DNA from: Sphingomonas sp. PsM26
GTDB lineage: Bacteria > Pseudomonadota > Alphaproteobacteria > Sphingomonadales > Sphingomonadaceae
Assembly (NCBI GenBank): GCA_030433805.1
Contig: JARUXA010000002.1
Coordinates: 1-64,000, forward strand
Direction of reading: 5' to 3'
Length of the DNA: 64,000 nt
Under the pieces are notes generated by a model. It saw nothing but the letters and a program-made list of their open reading frames with translations. It did no database searches and was not told the DNA's origin. Below are positions 1-8,768 of the stretch, in pieces; the first letter of the stretch is position 1; every line of letters begins with the position of its first letter. The position numbers and the translations under genes were made by a program.

Positions 1-60
<60 letters not shown>

Positions 61-67
61 TGGTCCC

Positions 68-847
68 TCAGGTCAGCGCCGCCCATACCGAATAAGCGCT
101 CGTCGCGGTCAGCAAGCCGCCGATCAGCCCCATCAACGGCCGCGCGGGGACGCGCTTCGCCAGCACCGCGCCAAACGGCGCCGCGGCCACCCCGCCGATC
201 AGGATCCCGATCGCCTGGACGGTGAACGCCGCGAACCCGATCGTGAAGATGAACGTCGCCGAGATCGTCGCGGTCAGGAAGAATTCGGACGTGTTGACCG
301 TCCCGATCGTCTTGCGTGGTTGCGCGCCCTGCACGAGCAGGTTCGACGTCACCACCGGCCCCCAGCCACCACCACCAGCGGCATCGAGAAACCCGCCGAT
401 CAGCCCGAGCGGCTCGACGATCCGCGGCTCGCGCGGTTCGACTTGCCCGCGCCACGCGCGGTACAGCAGATACAGCCCGATCGACGCGAGATAGACCATC
501 ACGAACGGCTTCGCGACTTCGGCATCGATCGAACTCAGCACATAGGCACCGAGCACCCCGCCGATCATCCCGGGGATGACCAGCCGTACGAACAGCTTCC
601 AGTCGACGTTGCGGTGCAGGATATGGCTCACGCCCGACGCGGCCGTGGTGAAGGTCTCGACCGCATGGACCGTCGCCGACGCGAGGCGTGGGGGCAGCCC
701 GAGGAACACGACCAGCGCGGTATTGGTGATGACCCCGAACGCCATGCCGAGCGCGCCGTCGACCATCTGCGCGGCAAATCCCACCGCGATGAACGGCAGC
801 ATCGTCCAGAACACCGTCGCGAAATCCATCTGTGCGAAATCGGGCAT
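68..847 (-). CDS. TauE/SafE-family sulfite/anion permease
   Basis: A 259-residue polytopic inner-membrane protein of the TauE/SafE family (formerly DUF81), which exports or imports small sulfur anions such as sulfite, sulfoacetate or thiosulfate. About eight hydrophobic segments are visible. The family's internal duplication can be seen: the glycine-rich loop near residue 24 (GFAAQMVDGALGMAFG) is echoed near residue 152 (GFLDAAGGGGWGP). The length is normal for the family. The gene is divergent from cysE across a 159-base spacer, which suggests a role in sulfur assimilation, but that link is inferred from position only. The substrate cannot be read from the sequence. Confidence 0.85.
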   Translation of the reverse strand: MPDFAQMDFATVFWTMLPFIAVGFAAQMVDGALGMAFGVITNTALVVFLGLPPRLASATVHAVETFTTAASGVSHILHRNVDWKLFVRLVIPGMIGGVLGAYVLSSIDAEVAKPFVMVYLASIGLYLLYRAWRGQVEPREPRIVEPLGLIGGFLDAAGGGGWGPVVTSNLLVQGAQPRKTIGTVNTSEFFLTATISATFIFTIGFAAFTVQAIGILIGGVAAAPFGAVLAKRVPARPLMGLIGGLLTATSAYSVWAALT

Positions 848-1006
848 AAGCGTGTACTCTCAGGTCCTTGGACGCATCCACATCACGGTGTTTCCCATGT
901 CCTATAGCTTTGGTCGGGTATTGCCACCGTCGATCATCATTCCGCGGACCTTTAATTCGCACGCGCGAAGGCCTAAATAGCCAGCCGAATTAAGGGGATT
1001 TTTGAG

Positions 1007-1687
1007 ATGATGGGACGGCTGCTCGCCTATCTCGATTCGATCAAGGCGAGAGATCCGTCACCGCGCTCGCGGTGGGAGATCCTGACCTATCCCGGTGTCT
1101 GGGCGCTCGCCTATCACCGCGTCGCGCACCGGCTGTTCCGTGCGGGGCTGTTTTTCCCGGCGCGGGCGGTCAACCACATGAGCCGTTTCCTGACCGCAAT
1201 CGACATTCATCCGGGGGCGAAGATCGGGCGGCATTTCTTTATCGACCACGGCTTCGTCGTGATCGGCGAGACCGCCGAGATCGGCGATAACGTCACCATC
1301 TATCAGTGCGTCACGCTCGGCGGGACCAACCCCGACAATGGCGTCCCCGGCAAGCGGCACCCGACCTTGTCCGACGGCGTCATCATCGGTTCGGGCGCGC
1401 AGGTGCTGGGACCCATCACGGTCGGGCAGGGCGCGCGTGTCGGCGCGAATGCGGTCGTCACGCGCGACGTGCCGCAGGGCGCGACGATGGTCGGCATCCC
1501 GGCGCGCGCGACGATGGTCGAGGGCGGCAAGCAGCCCGCGCAATTCCTCGCCTACGGTACGCCGTGCTCCGACGTGTTCGACCCGCAAACGCAGAAGGTC
1601 GAACTGCTCCGTTGCGAACTGGAGACGATGCGCAAGCGGCTCGATGCGTTGCTGGCCGATCATCAGGACGTGCGCGACCGCGCCTGA
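1007..1687 (+). CDS. cysE: Serine O-acetyltransferase
   Basis: A cytoplasmic enzyme that transfers acetyl from acetyl-CoA to L-serine, giving O-acetylserine, the committed step of cysteine synthesis. The 226 residues fit the short CysE/EpsC type rather than the 273-residue enterobacterial form. A helical N-terminus (about 1-65) leads into a left-handed beta-helix of hexapeptide repeats. The catalytic region is clear: the IDHG motif near residue 80, GETAEIGDNVTIYQCVTLGG, then the KRHP histidine. A charged C-terminal tail carries a short predicted helix. The stop codon overlaps the start of the next gene (TGATG), so the two are probably translated together. Confidence 0.93.
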   Translation: MMGRLLAYLDSIKARDPSPRSRWEILTYPGVWALAYHRVAHRLFRAGLFFPARAVNHMSRFLTAIDIHPGAKIGRHFFIDHGFVVIGETAEIGDNVTIYQCVTLGGTNPDNGVPGKRHPTLSDGVIIGSGAQVLGPITVGQGARVGANAVVTRDVPQGATMVGIPARATMVEGGKQPAQFLAYGTPCSDVFDPQTQKVELLRCELETMRKRLDALLADHQDVRDRA

Positions 1688-2031
1688 TGGGGACGGTAAC
1701 ACCATTCCCCGCGACACGGGGCAAGCCAGAGCAGATCGGTTTCGAACGGCTCGAACTCAACCGCATTCTCGACCTGTACGGGCGCATGGTCGCGGCCGGA
1801 ATCTGGCGCGATTATGCGATGGAGTTCGGCCACGACGTCGCGATCTTCGCGGCGTTCCGGCGCGCGGCCGAACGACCCGAAATCCGCATCGAGAAGCGCC
1901 CCGCCTTGCGCAATCGGCAGGGGATGTGGGCGCTGATCAACGAACAGGGCGTCGTGCTCAAGCGCGGGCATGAGCTGGGGCCGGTGCTGGCCCCGGTCGA
2001 GCGGCGGTTGATGAAGGTGGTCGAGGACTGA
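1687..2031 (+). CDS. DUF2794 family protein
   Basis: A 114-residue soluble protein that resembles the DUF2794 family of alphaproteobacteria, whose function is not known. The start is ATG 1687, which overlaps the cysE stop by one base. Features visible are a VTPFPATRGKPEQIGFERLE start, a helical LNRILDLYGRMVAAGIWRDY segment and a C-terminal section with WALINEQGVVLKRG. There is no signal peptide or membrane segment. Coupling to cysE suggests co-expression but does not define a role. Confidence 0.8.
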   Translation: MGTVTPFPATRGKPEQIGFERLELNRILDLYGRMVAAGIWRDYAMEFGHDVAIFAAFRRAAERPEIRIEKRPALRNRQGMWALINEQGVVLKRGHELGPVLAPVERRLMKVVED

Positions 2032-2043
2032 CGCAGGCGTTGC

Positions 2044-2277
2044 GCGGGCCCTTCGACTTTGCTCAGGGCGAACGGAGGGGAGGGATGTCCCCCGCTCCAA
2101 ACGCCGTTCGGGCTGAGCGAGGTCGAAACCTGCGCTGTGCCCGGCTTCTCGACTTCGCTCGAAGCGAACGGGTAGGATAAGGTCAACCAGCGCAGGCCCT
2201 TCGACTTCGCTCAGGGCGAACGGAGGATGGAAGTGTCCCCGGCCCCAAACGCCGTTCGGGCTGAGCGAAGTCGAAGC
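2044..2277. repeat. Dispersed palindromic repeats, family A (REP-like)
   Basis: Five arms of one inverted-repeat family lie at about 2048-2074, 2102-2130, 2147-2173, 2198-2224 and 2250-2277. The forward arm core is CTTCGACTTCGCTCAGGGCG followed by AACGG; the inverse arm core is CCGTTCGGGCTGAGCGAAGT followed by CGAAG. Neighbouring arms face each other and can fold as imperfect stems. The same family makes the tandem array at 27.6-28.0 kb. The region fills the space between the DUF2794 gene and the convergent dehydrogenase. No coding sequence is supported here. Confidence 0.85.
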
Positions 2278-2312
2278 CGGCGTGAGACGCAAGCTTCGAC
2301 CCCCAAGGCGAA

Positions 2313-3212
2313 TCAGCCGCCCTGCAGCTTCTTCAGGATGCTCATCGCCTGCTCCGCGCCACTCTGCGGGGTCAGCTCGCCGGTACGGTCGGTAATCTCG
2401 GCCCAGTGCGCTGCGATACCCTCGGGCGAAAGATCGTCGCCGGTCAGCAACTTGCCCTGCGTCAGCGTGACGTAGGAGGCCTGGAACACACCCGCGCCAG
2501 CACCGACGATCATGTTGGTCGGCGCATCCTCCGACACGAGATACAGCGCCGCAGGGGCGACCTTCTCGGGCGCGAAGGCGGCAAACGCTTCGGCGGGGAA
2601 CAGGTCCTCGGTCATCCGCGTGCCCGCGGTCGGGGCGATCGTGTTGACCTTGATGTTGTTCTTGGCGCCCTCGATCGCGAGCGTCTTGGTCAGCCCGGCC
2701 AGACCCAGCTTTGCCGCGCCGTAATTCGCCTGGCCGAAATTGCCGAACAGCCCGGTCGACGATGCGGTCATCAACAGGCGGCCATAATTCTGCGCGCGCA
2801 TCGTCTCCCACACCGCCTTGGTGACGTTGGCCGAGCCGTTGAGGTGAACGTCGACCACGAACTCGAAGTCGGTGGGCTCCATCTTGGCGAAGCTCTTGTC
2901 GCGCAGCACGCCTGCGTTGTTGATGACGATATGAACGCCGCCCCAGGCCTCCTTCGCCTTGGCGACCATCTCGACCATCTGCGCATATTCGGTGACGCTG
3001 CCGCCGTTCGACATCGCGGTACCACCGGCGGCTTCGATTTCCTCGACGACCTTAAGCGCCGCATCGCTATGGCCGGTGCCGTCGCGCGATCCGCCGAGAT
3101 CGTTGACCACGACCTTCGCCCCGCGCTTTGCGAGTTCGAGCGCATAGGCCCGGCCGAGGCCCCCGCCTGCACCGGTGACAATCGCAACCTTGTCGTCGAA
3201 ACGGATGGTCAT
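2313..3212 (-). CDS. SDR-family (3R)-hydroxyacyl-CoA dehydrogenase-like protein
   Basis: A 299-residue NAD(P)-dependent short-chain dehydrogenase. It most resembles the dehydrogenase domain of the peroxisomal multifunctional enzyme type 2 family, which oxidises (3R)-hydroxyacyl-CoA. The cofactor site TGAGGGLGRAY is at residues 13-23, NNAG lies near residue 95, and the catalytic Ser and YGAAK are seen around residues 150-168. The C-terminal extension of about 60 residues is typical of this subgroup. Start ATG 3212 is preferred because the longer reading frame begins in low-quality arginine-rich sequence. The exact substrate is inferred. Confidence 0.8.
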   Translation of the reverse strand: MTIRFDDKVAIVTGAGGGLGRAYALELAKRGAKVVVNDLGGSRDGTGHSDAALKVVEEIEAAGGTAMSNGGSVTEYAQMVEMVAKAKEAWGGVHIVINNAGVLRDKSFAKMEPTDFEFVVDVHLNGSANVTKAVWETMRAQNYGRLLMTASSTGLFGNFGQANYGAAKLGLAGLTKTLAIEGAKNNIKVNTIAPTAGTRMTEDLFPAEAFAAFAPEKVAPAALYLVSEDAPTNMIVGAGAGVFQASYVTLTQGKLLTGDDLSPEGIAAHWAEITDRTGELTPQSGAEQAMSILKKLQGG

Positions 3213-3397
3213 ACTGGCTCCTCTAATATCGCTGGAGCGCGTCCTAGGCCAATGCGCAGAGCGCGCAAGGGCGGGAATCCCCCGGATCCGCCCCGATCTG
3301 CGCCAAACCGAAGACACGAAAAAGCCGACGCAGGGACTTTCCCCTACGTCGGCCTTGGTCGATCGCGGTGGCGGCGCGTGATGCGCCGCCGGTACGA

Positions 3398-3796
3398 TTA
3401 TTTACGCTTGCGGCGCATCGTCGCCTTGCGCGAACCGGTGCCGCGCTTGTCGATGCACTGATCCTTCACCGACGCCGAGCATGCCGGATAGTCGGCGGTT
3501 GCCGGCATCGGCGCTGCTGCGGCCGGGGCTGCCATTGGCGGCTGGCCACCCTGGGGTGCCATTGCCGGACCGCCTGCGGGGGCGGCGGGCTGTGCCATTG
3601 CGGGGTCGGCTGCCGGAGCTGCCGGTGCTGCGGGCGCCATGGCCGGGTCTGCCGGAGCCTGCTGCATGCCGGGCGCGCCTGCGGGCTGCGCTGGGGCGGG
3701 CTGCTGCATCGACGTGTCGGCGGTGGTCGGGGTGGTCTGCGCGAGGGCAGGCATGGCGACCGTAGCAGCAAGCGCTGCGAGCATCGTGAACTTCAT
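3398..3796 (-). CDS. Secreted Ala/Pro/Met-rich protein with basic tail
   Basis: A 132-residue protein of unknown function. Residues 1-20 form a clear signal peptide ending AMPALAQ. The middle (about 20-95) is low-complexity, built from short repeats of the type PADPAMAPAAP, rich in alanine, proline, glycine and methionine. The C-terminus has two cysteines (YPACSASVKDQC) and ends in a basic cluster, KATMRRKRK. The start is ATG 3796. The gene lies just downstream of phoB on the same strand (84 bases away), but nothing else ties it to phosphate metabolism. It is probably periplasmic; function not recognised. Confidence 0.7.
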   Translation of the reverse strand: MKFTMLAALAATVAMPALAQTTPTTADTSMQQPAPAQPAGAPGMQQAPADPAMAPAAPAAPAADPAMAQPAAPAGGPAMAPQGGQPPMAAPAAAAPMPATADYPACSASVKDQCIDKRGTGSRKATMRRKRK

Positions 3797-3879
3797 ATCG
3801 GGACTCCTGCAAACAATGGCAGCATTGCGTACTGCACGACCGGACAAACGCGCATGTCCGGTCATGGCTCCCAAAATTC

Positions 3880-4572
3880 TTACGCTCCCGAATCGAGTGC
3901 GTAGCCTGCTGACCGAACCGTGCGAATGATATCGGGTCGATCGCCGCGATTGATCGCCTTGCGCAGGCGACGGATATGCACGTCGACGGTGCGGCTTTCG
4001 ATGTCGCTATCATGCCCCCACACCGCATCCAGCAGCCGCTCGCGCGAGAAGACCCAGCCGGGATGTTCGAGGAAGTGCTTGAGCAGACGGAATTCGGTTG
4101 GCCCAAGCGGAATGACTTCGCCCGAGCGACGGACCTTGTGGCCGACCGTGTCCATCTCGATGTCGGAATAGGTCAGCTGCTCGCCCGCCAGCGCGGGACG
4201 CACGCGCCGCAGCACCGCACCGACCCGTGCGACAAGTTCGCGCGGGGAGAAGGGCTTGGTGACATAATCGTCCGCGCCCGTCTCGAGCCCGCGAACGCGG
4301 TCCTCCTCCTCGCCGCGTGCGGTGAGCATGATGATCGGGACGTTGGCGGTCTCGGGCATCCGGCGGAGGCGGCGGCAGACTTCGATTCCCGACAACCCCT
4401 CGACCATCCAGTCGAGCAGGACGATGTCGGGGGTGTTCTCCTTCGCCAGCAACAATGCCTCCTCGCCATCGGGCGTTTGGGCAATCTCAAAGTCCTCGCG
4501 CTTGAAATGCCAGATCAGCAGTTCGGCCAGCGCCGCATCATCTTCAACCAGCAACATTTTCGCGCGCGCCAT
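3880..4572 (-). CDS. phoB: Phosphate regulon response regulator PhoB
   Basis: A 230-residue OmpR/PhoB-type response regulator. The receiver domain (about 1-120) has the acidic pair in LLVEDDAALAE, the phosphoryl-accepting Asp in VLLDWMVEGLSG (about residue 54) and the switch Lys in YVTKPFSPREL. The C-terminal winged helix (about 130-228) contains GPTEFRLLKHFLEHPG and the recognition region RTVDVHIRRLRKAI. When phosphorylated by PhoR it activates pst and other Pho genes. It is the last gene of the pst-phoU-phoB run and starts 13 bases after phoU, so it is almost certainly in the same transcript. Confidence 0.95.
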   Translation of the reverse strand: MARAKMLLVEDDAALAELLIWHFKREDFEIAQTPDGEEALLLAKENTPDIVLLDWMVEGLSGIEVCRRLRRMPETANVPIIMLTARGEEEDRVRGLETGADDYVTKPFSPRELVARVGAVLRRVRPALAGEQLTYSDIEMDTVGHKVRRSGEVIPLGPTEFRLLKHFLEHPGWVFSRERLLDAVWGHDSDIESRTVDVHIRRLRKAINRGDRPDIIRTVRSAGYALDSGA

Positions 4573-4585
4573 GGCGTGTATTCCT

Positions 4586-5290
4586 TCAAGCGGTCGGCGT
4601 TAAATAGGAATTCGGTCCGCGATCGCGTTCGGCCATGTGCGTGCCGGTCGCCGAGAAATAGACCATCTCGGCAACGTTGGTGGCATGGTCGCCGACGCGT
4701 TCCAGGTTCTTTGCAACGAACAGCAGTTGCGCGACCTGACCGATCGTCTTGGGGTTTTCCATCATGTGCGTGACGAGCACGCGGAACAGGCTGTTGTAGA
4801 AATCGTCGACTTGCCGGTCGCGCGCGCAGACTTCCTCGGCCGCCGCCGCATCGCGTGCCGCAAAGGCGTCGAGCGCGTCGTGGACCATCTGCACCGCAAG
4901 CACCGACATGGCGGGCAGCACCGACAGCGGCTCGATCTCGCCGTGGCTTTCGATCGCGGGGACGCGCTTGGCGATGTTCTTGGCGTAATCGCCGATCCGC
5001 TCGACCACGCCCGCGATCTTGAGCGCGGCGACGACTTCGCGGAGATCGTCCGCCAGCGGCGCGCGCAGCGCGATGATTCGCACCGCGAGCTGTTCGACTT
5101 CCATCTCGAGCGCGTCGATCCGCTTGTCGCCGTCGATGATGCGCCGCGCCCCCTCCAGGTCGTGGAGCCGCAACGCTTCCATCGCGGCGCCGATCGCCTG
5201 TTCGGCGAGCCCGCCCATCTGCGCGATAAGCCCGCGCAACTGCCCGATGTCGGCGTCGAAGGCTTTGACCGTATGTTCCATGCTGCCCAT
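4586..5290 (-). CDS. phoU: Phosphate signalling protein PhoU
   Basis: A 234-residue all-helical cytoplasmic protein that links the Pst transporter to PhoR and represses Pho signalling when phosphate is plentiful. The two related three-helix bundles carry the metal-binding motifs ERIGDYAKNIA (about residue 92) and ERVGDHATNVAE (about residue 200), as expected for PhoU. The start at 5290 (MGSMEH) follows a GGGACGG ribosome-binding-like stretch. An alternative ATG lies three codons in, at 5281. It follows pstB by 11 bases. Confidence 0.94.
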   Translation of the reverse strand: MGSMEHTVKAFDADIGQLRGLIAQMGGLAEQAIGAAMEALRLHDLEGARRIIDGDKRIDALEMEVEQLAVRIIALRAPLADDLREVVAALKIAGVVERIGDYAKNIAKRVPAIESHGEIEPLSVLPAMSVLAVQMVHDALDAFAARDAAAAEEVCARDRQVDDFYNSLFRVLVTHMMENPKTIGQVAQLLFVAKNLERVGDHATNVAEMVYFSATGTHMAERDRGPNSYLTPTA

Positions 5291-5301
5291 TCCGTCCCGT
5301 C

Positions 5302-6072
5302 TCAGCCGTACCGACCGGTGATGTAATCCTTGGTGCGTTCCTGCCGCGGATTGGTGAAGATGTCCGAGGTCGCGCCATATTCGACGACCGTACCCAGGTG
5401 GAAGAACGCGGTCCGCTGCGATACGCGCGCGGCCTGTTGCATGTTGTGCGTCACGATCACGATTGCATAGCGGCCATTGAGCTCGTGGATCAGTTCCTCG
5501 ATCTTGGCGGTGGCGATCGGATCGAGCGCGGAGCACGGTTCGTCCATCAGGATCACTTCGGGATCGACCGCGATCGCGCGGGCAATGCACAAACGCTGCT
5601 GCTGCCCGCCCGACAATGCGGTGCCGCTGTCGCTCAGTCGGTCCTTGACCTCGTCCCACAACCCCGCGCGGCGCAGCGACTGTTCGACGATCTCGGCCAT
5701 CTGCGTCTTGTTCGCGGCAAGCCCGTGGATGCGCGGGCCGTAGGCGACATTCTCGAAGATCGACTTGGGGAAGGGGTTTGGCTTCTGGAACACCATGCCG
5801 ACGCGCGCGCGAAGCTGCACCACGTCCATCGACGGGTCGTAGATATCCTCGCCGTCCAGCGTGATGTCCCCCTCGACCCGCGCGTTGGGGACGGTGTCGT
5901 TCATCCGGTTGAGCGTGCGCAGGAAGGTCGACTTGCCGCAGCCCGACGGGCCGATCAGCGCGGTCACATAGCGTTCGTCGAAATCGAGCGACACGTCGTC
6001 GATCGCACGTTTCGCGCCATAATAGACGCTGACCCGTTTTGCGGAGATCTTGGGTTGGTTGGGAATGTTCAC
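5302..6072 (-). CDS. pstB: Phosphate ABC transporter ATP-binding protein PstB
   Basis: The 256-residue ATPase of the high-affinity phosphate importer. Walker A is GPSGCGKST (about residue 40), the signature motif is [14 protein letters not shown], Walker B is [12 protein letters not shown] and the switch histidine lies in [14 protein letters not shown]. The start is GTG 6072, overlapping the pstA stop by four bases (GTGA), which indicates translational coupling; an upstream ATG in the same frame would lie deep inside pstA. The length matches the family. Confidence 0.95.
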   Translation of the reverse strand: MNIPNQPKISAKRVSVYYGAKRAIDDVSLDFDERYVTALIGPSGCGKSTFLRTLNRMNDTVPNARVEGDITLDGEDIYDPSMDVVQLRARVGMVFQKPNPFPKSIFENVAYGPRIHGLAANKTQMAEIVEQSLRRAGLWDEVKDRLSDSGTALSGGQQQRLCIARAIAVDPEVILMDEPCSALDPIATAKIEELIHELNGRYAIVIVTHNMQQAARVSQRTAFFHLGTVVEYGATSDIFTNPRQERTKDYITGRYG

Positions 6073-7367
6073 CAGCGGGTCTCGAACTTGTTTCGGAGGT
6101 AGATCGCAAAGCCGTTCATCGCGAGCAGAAAGACCAGCAGGACGATGATCGCCGCGCTCGTCTTCTCGACAAAGCCGCGGTCGATCTGGTCGGACCACAG
6201 GAAGATCTGCACGGGCAGCACGGTCGAGGGGTCGGAAATGCGGCCCGGGGGCGCGGAGATGAACGCGCGCATCCCGATCATCAGCAACGGCGCGGTCTCG
6301 CCCAGCGCGCGCGCCATGCCGATGATCGTGCCGGTTAGGATACCCGGCAGCGCAAGCGGCAGCACGTGGTGGAACACCACCTGCACCGGGCTCGCGCCGA
6401 TCCCGAGGGCCGCATCGCGGATCGACGGGGGCACGCCCTTGATCGCGTTGCGCCCGGCGATGACGATCACCGGCATCGTCATCAGCGCGAGCGTCAGCCC
6501 GCCGACGATAGGGGCCGAGCGGGGAAGGCCCATGGTGCCGAGGAACACCGCAAGGCCGAGCAAACCGAAGATGATCGAGGGCACGGCCGCCAGATTGTTG
6601 ATCGAAACCTCGATCAGATCGGTCCAGCGGTTCCGCGGCGCATATTCCTCAAGATATAGCGCAGACAGTACGCCGACCGGGAAGGCGATCAGCAGCGTCA
6701 CGACCATCGTGAACAGCGAGCCCTTGAACGCCCCCCAGATCCCCGCACGCGTCGAATCGTTCGAATCGGACGCGGTCAGGAACGGCCAGTTAAACCCGGT
6801 CGACAGCGCGCCGCGCGCCTTGAGCTGTGCAACGATCGCTTCGTTTGCCGGGCTGTCGGCGCGTTTCGCGGCACTGTCGATCGCCTCGGACGCGGGCACC
6901 CAGACGATGCTCCGCCCGTTCATGATCGCAGGATCGCGCTTGATCGCCGCGCGTACCGAAAGCCACGCGCCGTCCGACAGCAGCGTCGCGCCGTCCTTGC
7001 CGAAGGCCGCGACGGCGGCGTTGTCAGTGGCATCCTCCACGCCCGCGGCGGCAAGCGCGAGATCCGCACCCGGCCCACGCAGCCGCGCCGGATCGAGCAC
7101 CAGCCCCGCCCGGGCGAAATCGACCGGCAGCGCGATCCGCGTCTGCACGAAACCGCTCGCGCCATTGTAGACCATCGTGACGAGCAGCACCGCGAGGAAC
7201 CCCGCGGACAGCACGACCGCGGCGAGCCCGAGCAGCCGGAACCGGCGTTCCGCGGCATAGCGCTGACGGATGCGGCGCTGCATCGATTGCGTCCGCCAGT
7301 CGGTCGGCGCGCGCTCGTCGGGTTCGGCGGCACCGACCGGGAGCTGGGCAACGAGGGTTTCACTCAT
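6069..7367 (-). CDS. pstA: Phosphate ABC transporter permease PstA, long form
   Basis: A 432-residue inner-membrane permease subunit. It is longer than the roughly 300-residue enterobacterial PstA because it has an N-terminal cytoplasmic section and a first transmembrane helix (about 45-70) followed by a periplasmic domain of about 130 residues. Such an N-terminal domain (DUF3333) is known in alphaproteobacterial PstA, so this is not a novel fusion. The permease core follows, with the ATPase-coupling EAA loop at [20 protein letters not shown]. It overlaps pstC by eight bases and pstB by four. Confidence 0.93.
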   Translation of the reverse strand: MSETLVAQLPVGAAEPDERAPTDWRTQSMQRRIRQRYAAERRFRLLGLAAVVLSAGFLAVLLVTMVYNGASGFVQTRIALPVDFARAGLVLDPARLRGPGADLALAAAGVEDATDNAAVAAFGKDGATLLSDGAWLSVRAAIKRDPAIMNGRSIVWVPASEAIDSAAKRADSPANEAIVAQLKARGALSTGFNWPFLTASDSNDSTRAGIWGAFKGSLFTMVVTLLIAFPVGVLSALYLEEYAPRNRWTDLIEVSINNLAAVPSIIFGLLGLAVFLGTMGLPRSAPIVGGLTLALMTMPVIVIAGRNAIKGVPPSIRDAALGIGASPVQVVFHHVLPLALPGILTGTIIGMARALGETAPLLMIGMRAFISAPPGRISDPSTVLPVQIFLWSDQIDRGFVEKTSAAIIVLLVFLLAMNGFAIYLRNKFETRW

Positions 7368-8736
7368 AAGCTTCGCGATACCGTTTGACGACCGTCAGCG
7401 CGACGATGTTGAGCAGCAGGGTAATGACGAACAGCGTAAGGCCCAGCGCGAAGGCGGCGAGCGTCTTCGGGCTGTCGAACTCGGCTTCGCCGGTGAGCAG
7501 GTCGACGATCTGCTTGGTCACGGTGGTTGCGCTGGCGAACGGGTTGAGCGTCAGCGTGGCGACGCCCGATGCGGCCATCACGACGATCATCGTCTCGCCA
7601 ATCGCGCGCGACACCGCGAGCAACACGCCGCCGACCACGCCGGGAAGTGCTGCGGGAAGCAACACGCGGCGGATCGTCTCGGACGAGGTCGCGCCCATTG
7701 CGAGGCTGCCGTCGCGCATCGATCCGGGCACCGCGGCGAGTGAATCGTCTGCCATCGAGGAAACGAACGGGATGATCATCACCCCCATCACCAGCCCCGC
7801 AGCAAGCGCGCTTTCGGAACTGGCCCAGGTCACGCCGATCGACACCGCCAGATCCCGCACCGCCGGCGCCACGGTCAGCGCGGCGAAATAGCCGTAGACG
7901 ACCGTCGGCACGCCCGCGAGGATCTCGAGGATCGGCTTCATCCAGCGGCGCGCGGTCGGCGTCGCATATTGCGTCAGATAGACCGCGCTCATCAGCCCGA
8001 ACGGGATCGCCACGATCATCGCGATCACTGCACCGATCAGGAACGTCCCCCAGAACAACGGTACTGCGCCAAGCGTCGCACCCGGATCGGCGGGGTCGAT
8101 CACCTGCGGGCTCCAGTGCGTCCCGAACAGGAAGTCGGTGATCGGCACGATCTCGAAGAAGCGCCATGATTCGAACAGCAATGACGCGACGATCCCGACG
8201 GTCGTCAGGATCGCGATCAGCGAGGCGGCGAGCAGGCCGCCCATCACGAAGACCTCAACCCGTGTCCGTGCGCGGAAATCGGGGCGGACCCGCGTATAGG
8301 CAAACCCGCCGGTCGCCACCACGAGCAACAGAGCAACGGCGGTGCCGATCCAGTCAATCTGTCCCTGCGCAACCGCATAGGCGGGTGCTAGTTTCTCGGC
8401 GAGCGGGTTGAACGCGCCGAAACTGTTGCCCGACGCCAGGCTGCGCGCTTCGGACAGGATTGCGGCGCGGTCGAACCCGGGCGGCGGCAATTGTGCCGCG
8501 ATCGGATCCTGCAACACGCTGTTGGTGACGAGCGCGGGGGACGTCCACGCCCAGATCGCGAGGAACAGCGTGGCGGGCAGGATCGTCCACAGGGCGACAT
8601 AGCCGCCGAAATGCGACGGCAGCGAACTGAACCGCGCGGTGCTGCCGCGCCGGAAAGCGACCGCACGCATCCGCGCGGTCAGCCAGCCGATCAGGCCGAG
8701 TCCGGCAACAACCAGGAAAAGGGCGAGTAAGGACAC
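7360..8736 (-). CDS. pstC: Phosphate ABC transporter permease PstC, long form
   Basis: The 458-residue partner permease of PstA. The start is GTG 8736 (MSLLALFLVVAG). Two N-terminal membrane helices flank a periplasmic insertion of about 85 residues, a known N-terminal domain of alphaproteobacterial PstC, before the six-helix permease core. The coupling loop is AMGATSSETIRRVLLPAALP. The gene lies 32 bases after pstS and overlaps pstA. Together with PstA it forms the phosphate channel in the inner membrane. Confidence 0.93.
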   Translation of the reverse strand: MSLLALFLVVAGLGLIGWLTARMRAVAFRRGSTARFSSLPSHFGGYVALWTILPATLFLAIWAWTSPALVTNSVLQDPIAAQLPPPGFDRAAILSEARSLASGNSFGAFNPLAEKLAPAYAVAQGQIDWIGTAVALLLVVATGGFAYTRVRPDFRARTRVEVFVMGGLLAASLIAILTTVGIVASLLFESWRFFEIVPITDFLFGTHWSPQVIDPADPGATLGAVPLFWGTFLIGAVIAMIVAIPFGLMSAVYLTQYATPTARRWMKPILEILAGVPTVVYGYFAALTVAPAVRDLAVSIGVTWASSESALAAGLVMGVMIIPFVSSMADDSLAAVPGSMRDGSLAMGATSSETIRRVLLPAALPGVVGGVLLAVSRAIGETMIVVMAASGVATLTLNPFASATTVTKQIVDLLTGEAEFDSPKTLAAFALGLTLFVITLLLNIVALTVVKRYREAYE

Positions 8737-8768
8737 GCGTCAGGCTCGATCTTGGGCTGGAGGACAGG

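Noticed and set aside
6069..8736. PstA and PstC as novel fusions because of extra periplasmic domains
   Set aside because: Long PstA (DUF3333) and long PstC with N-terminal insertions are known standard forms in alphaproteobacteria.
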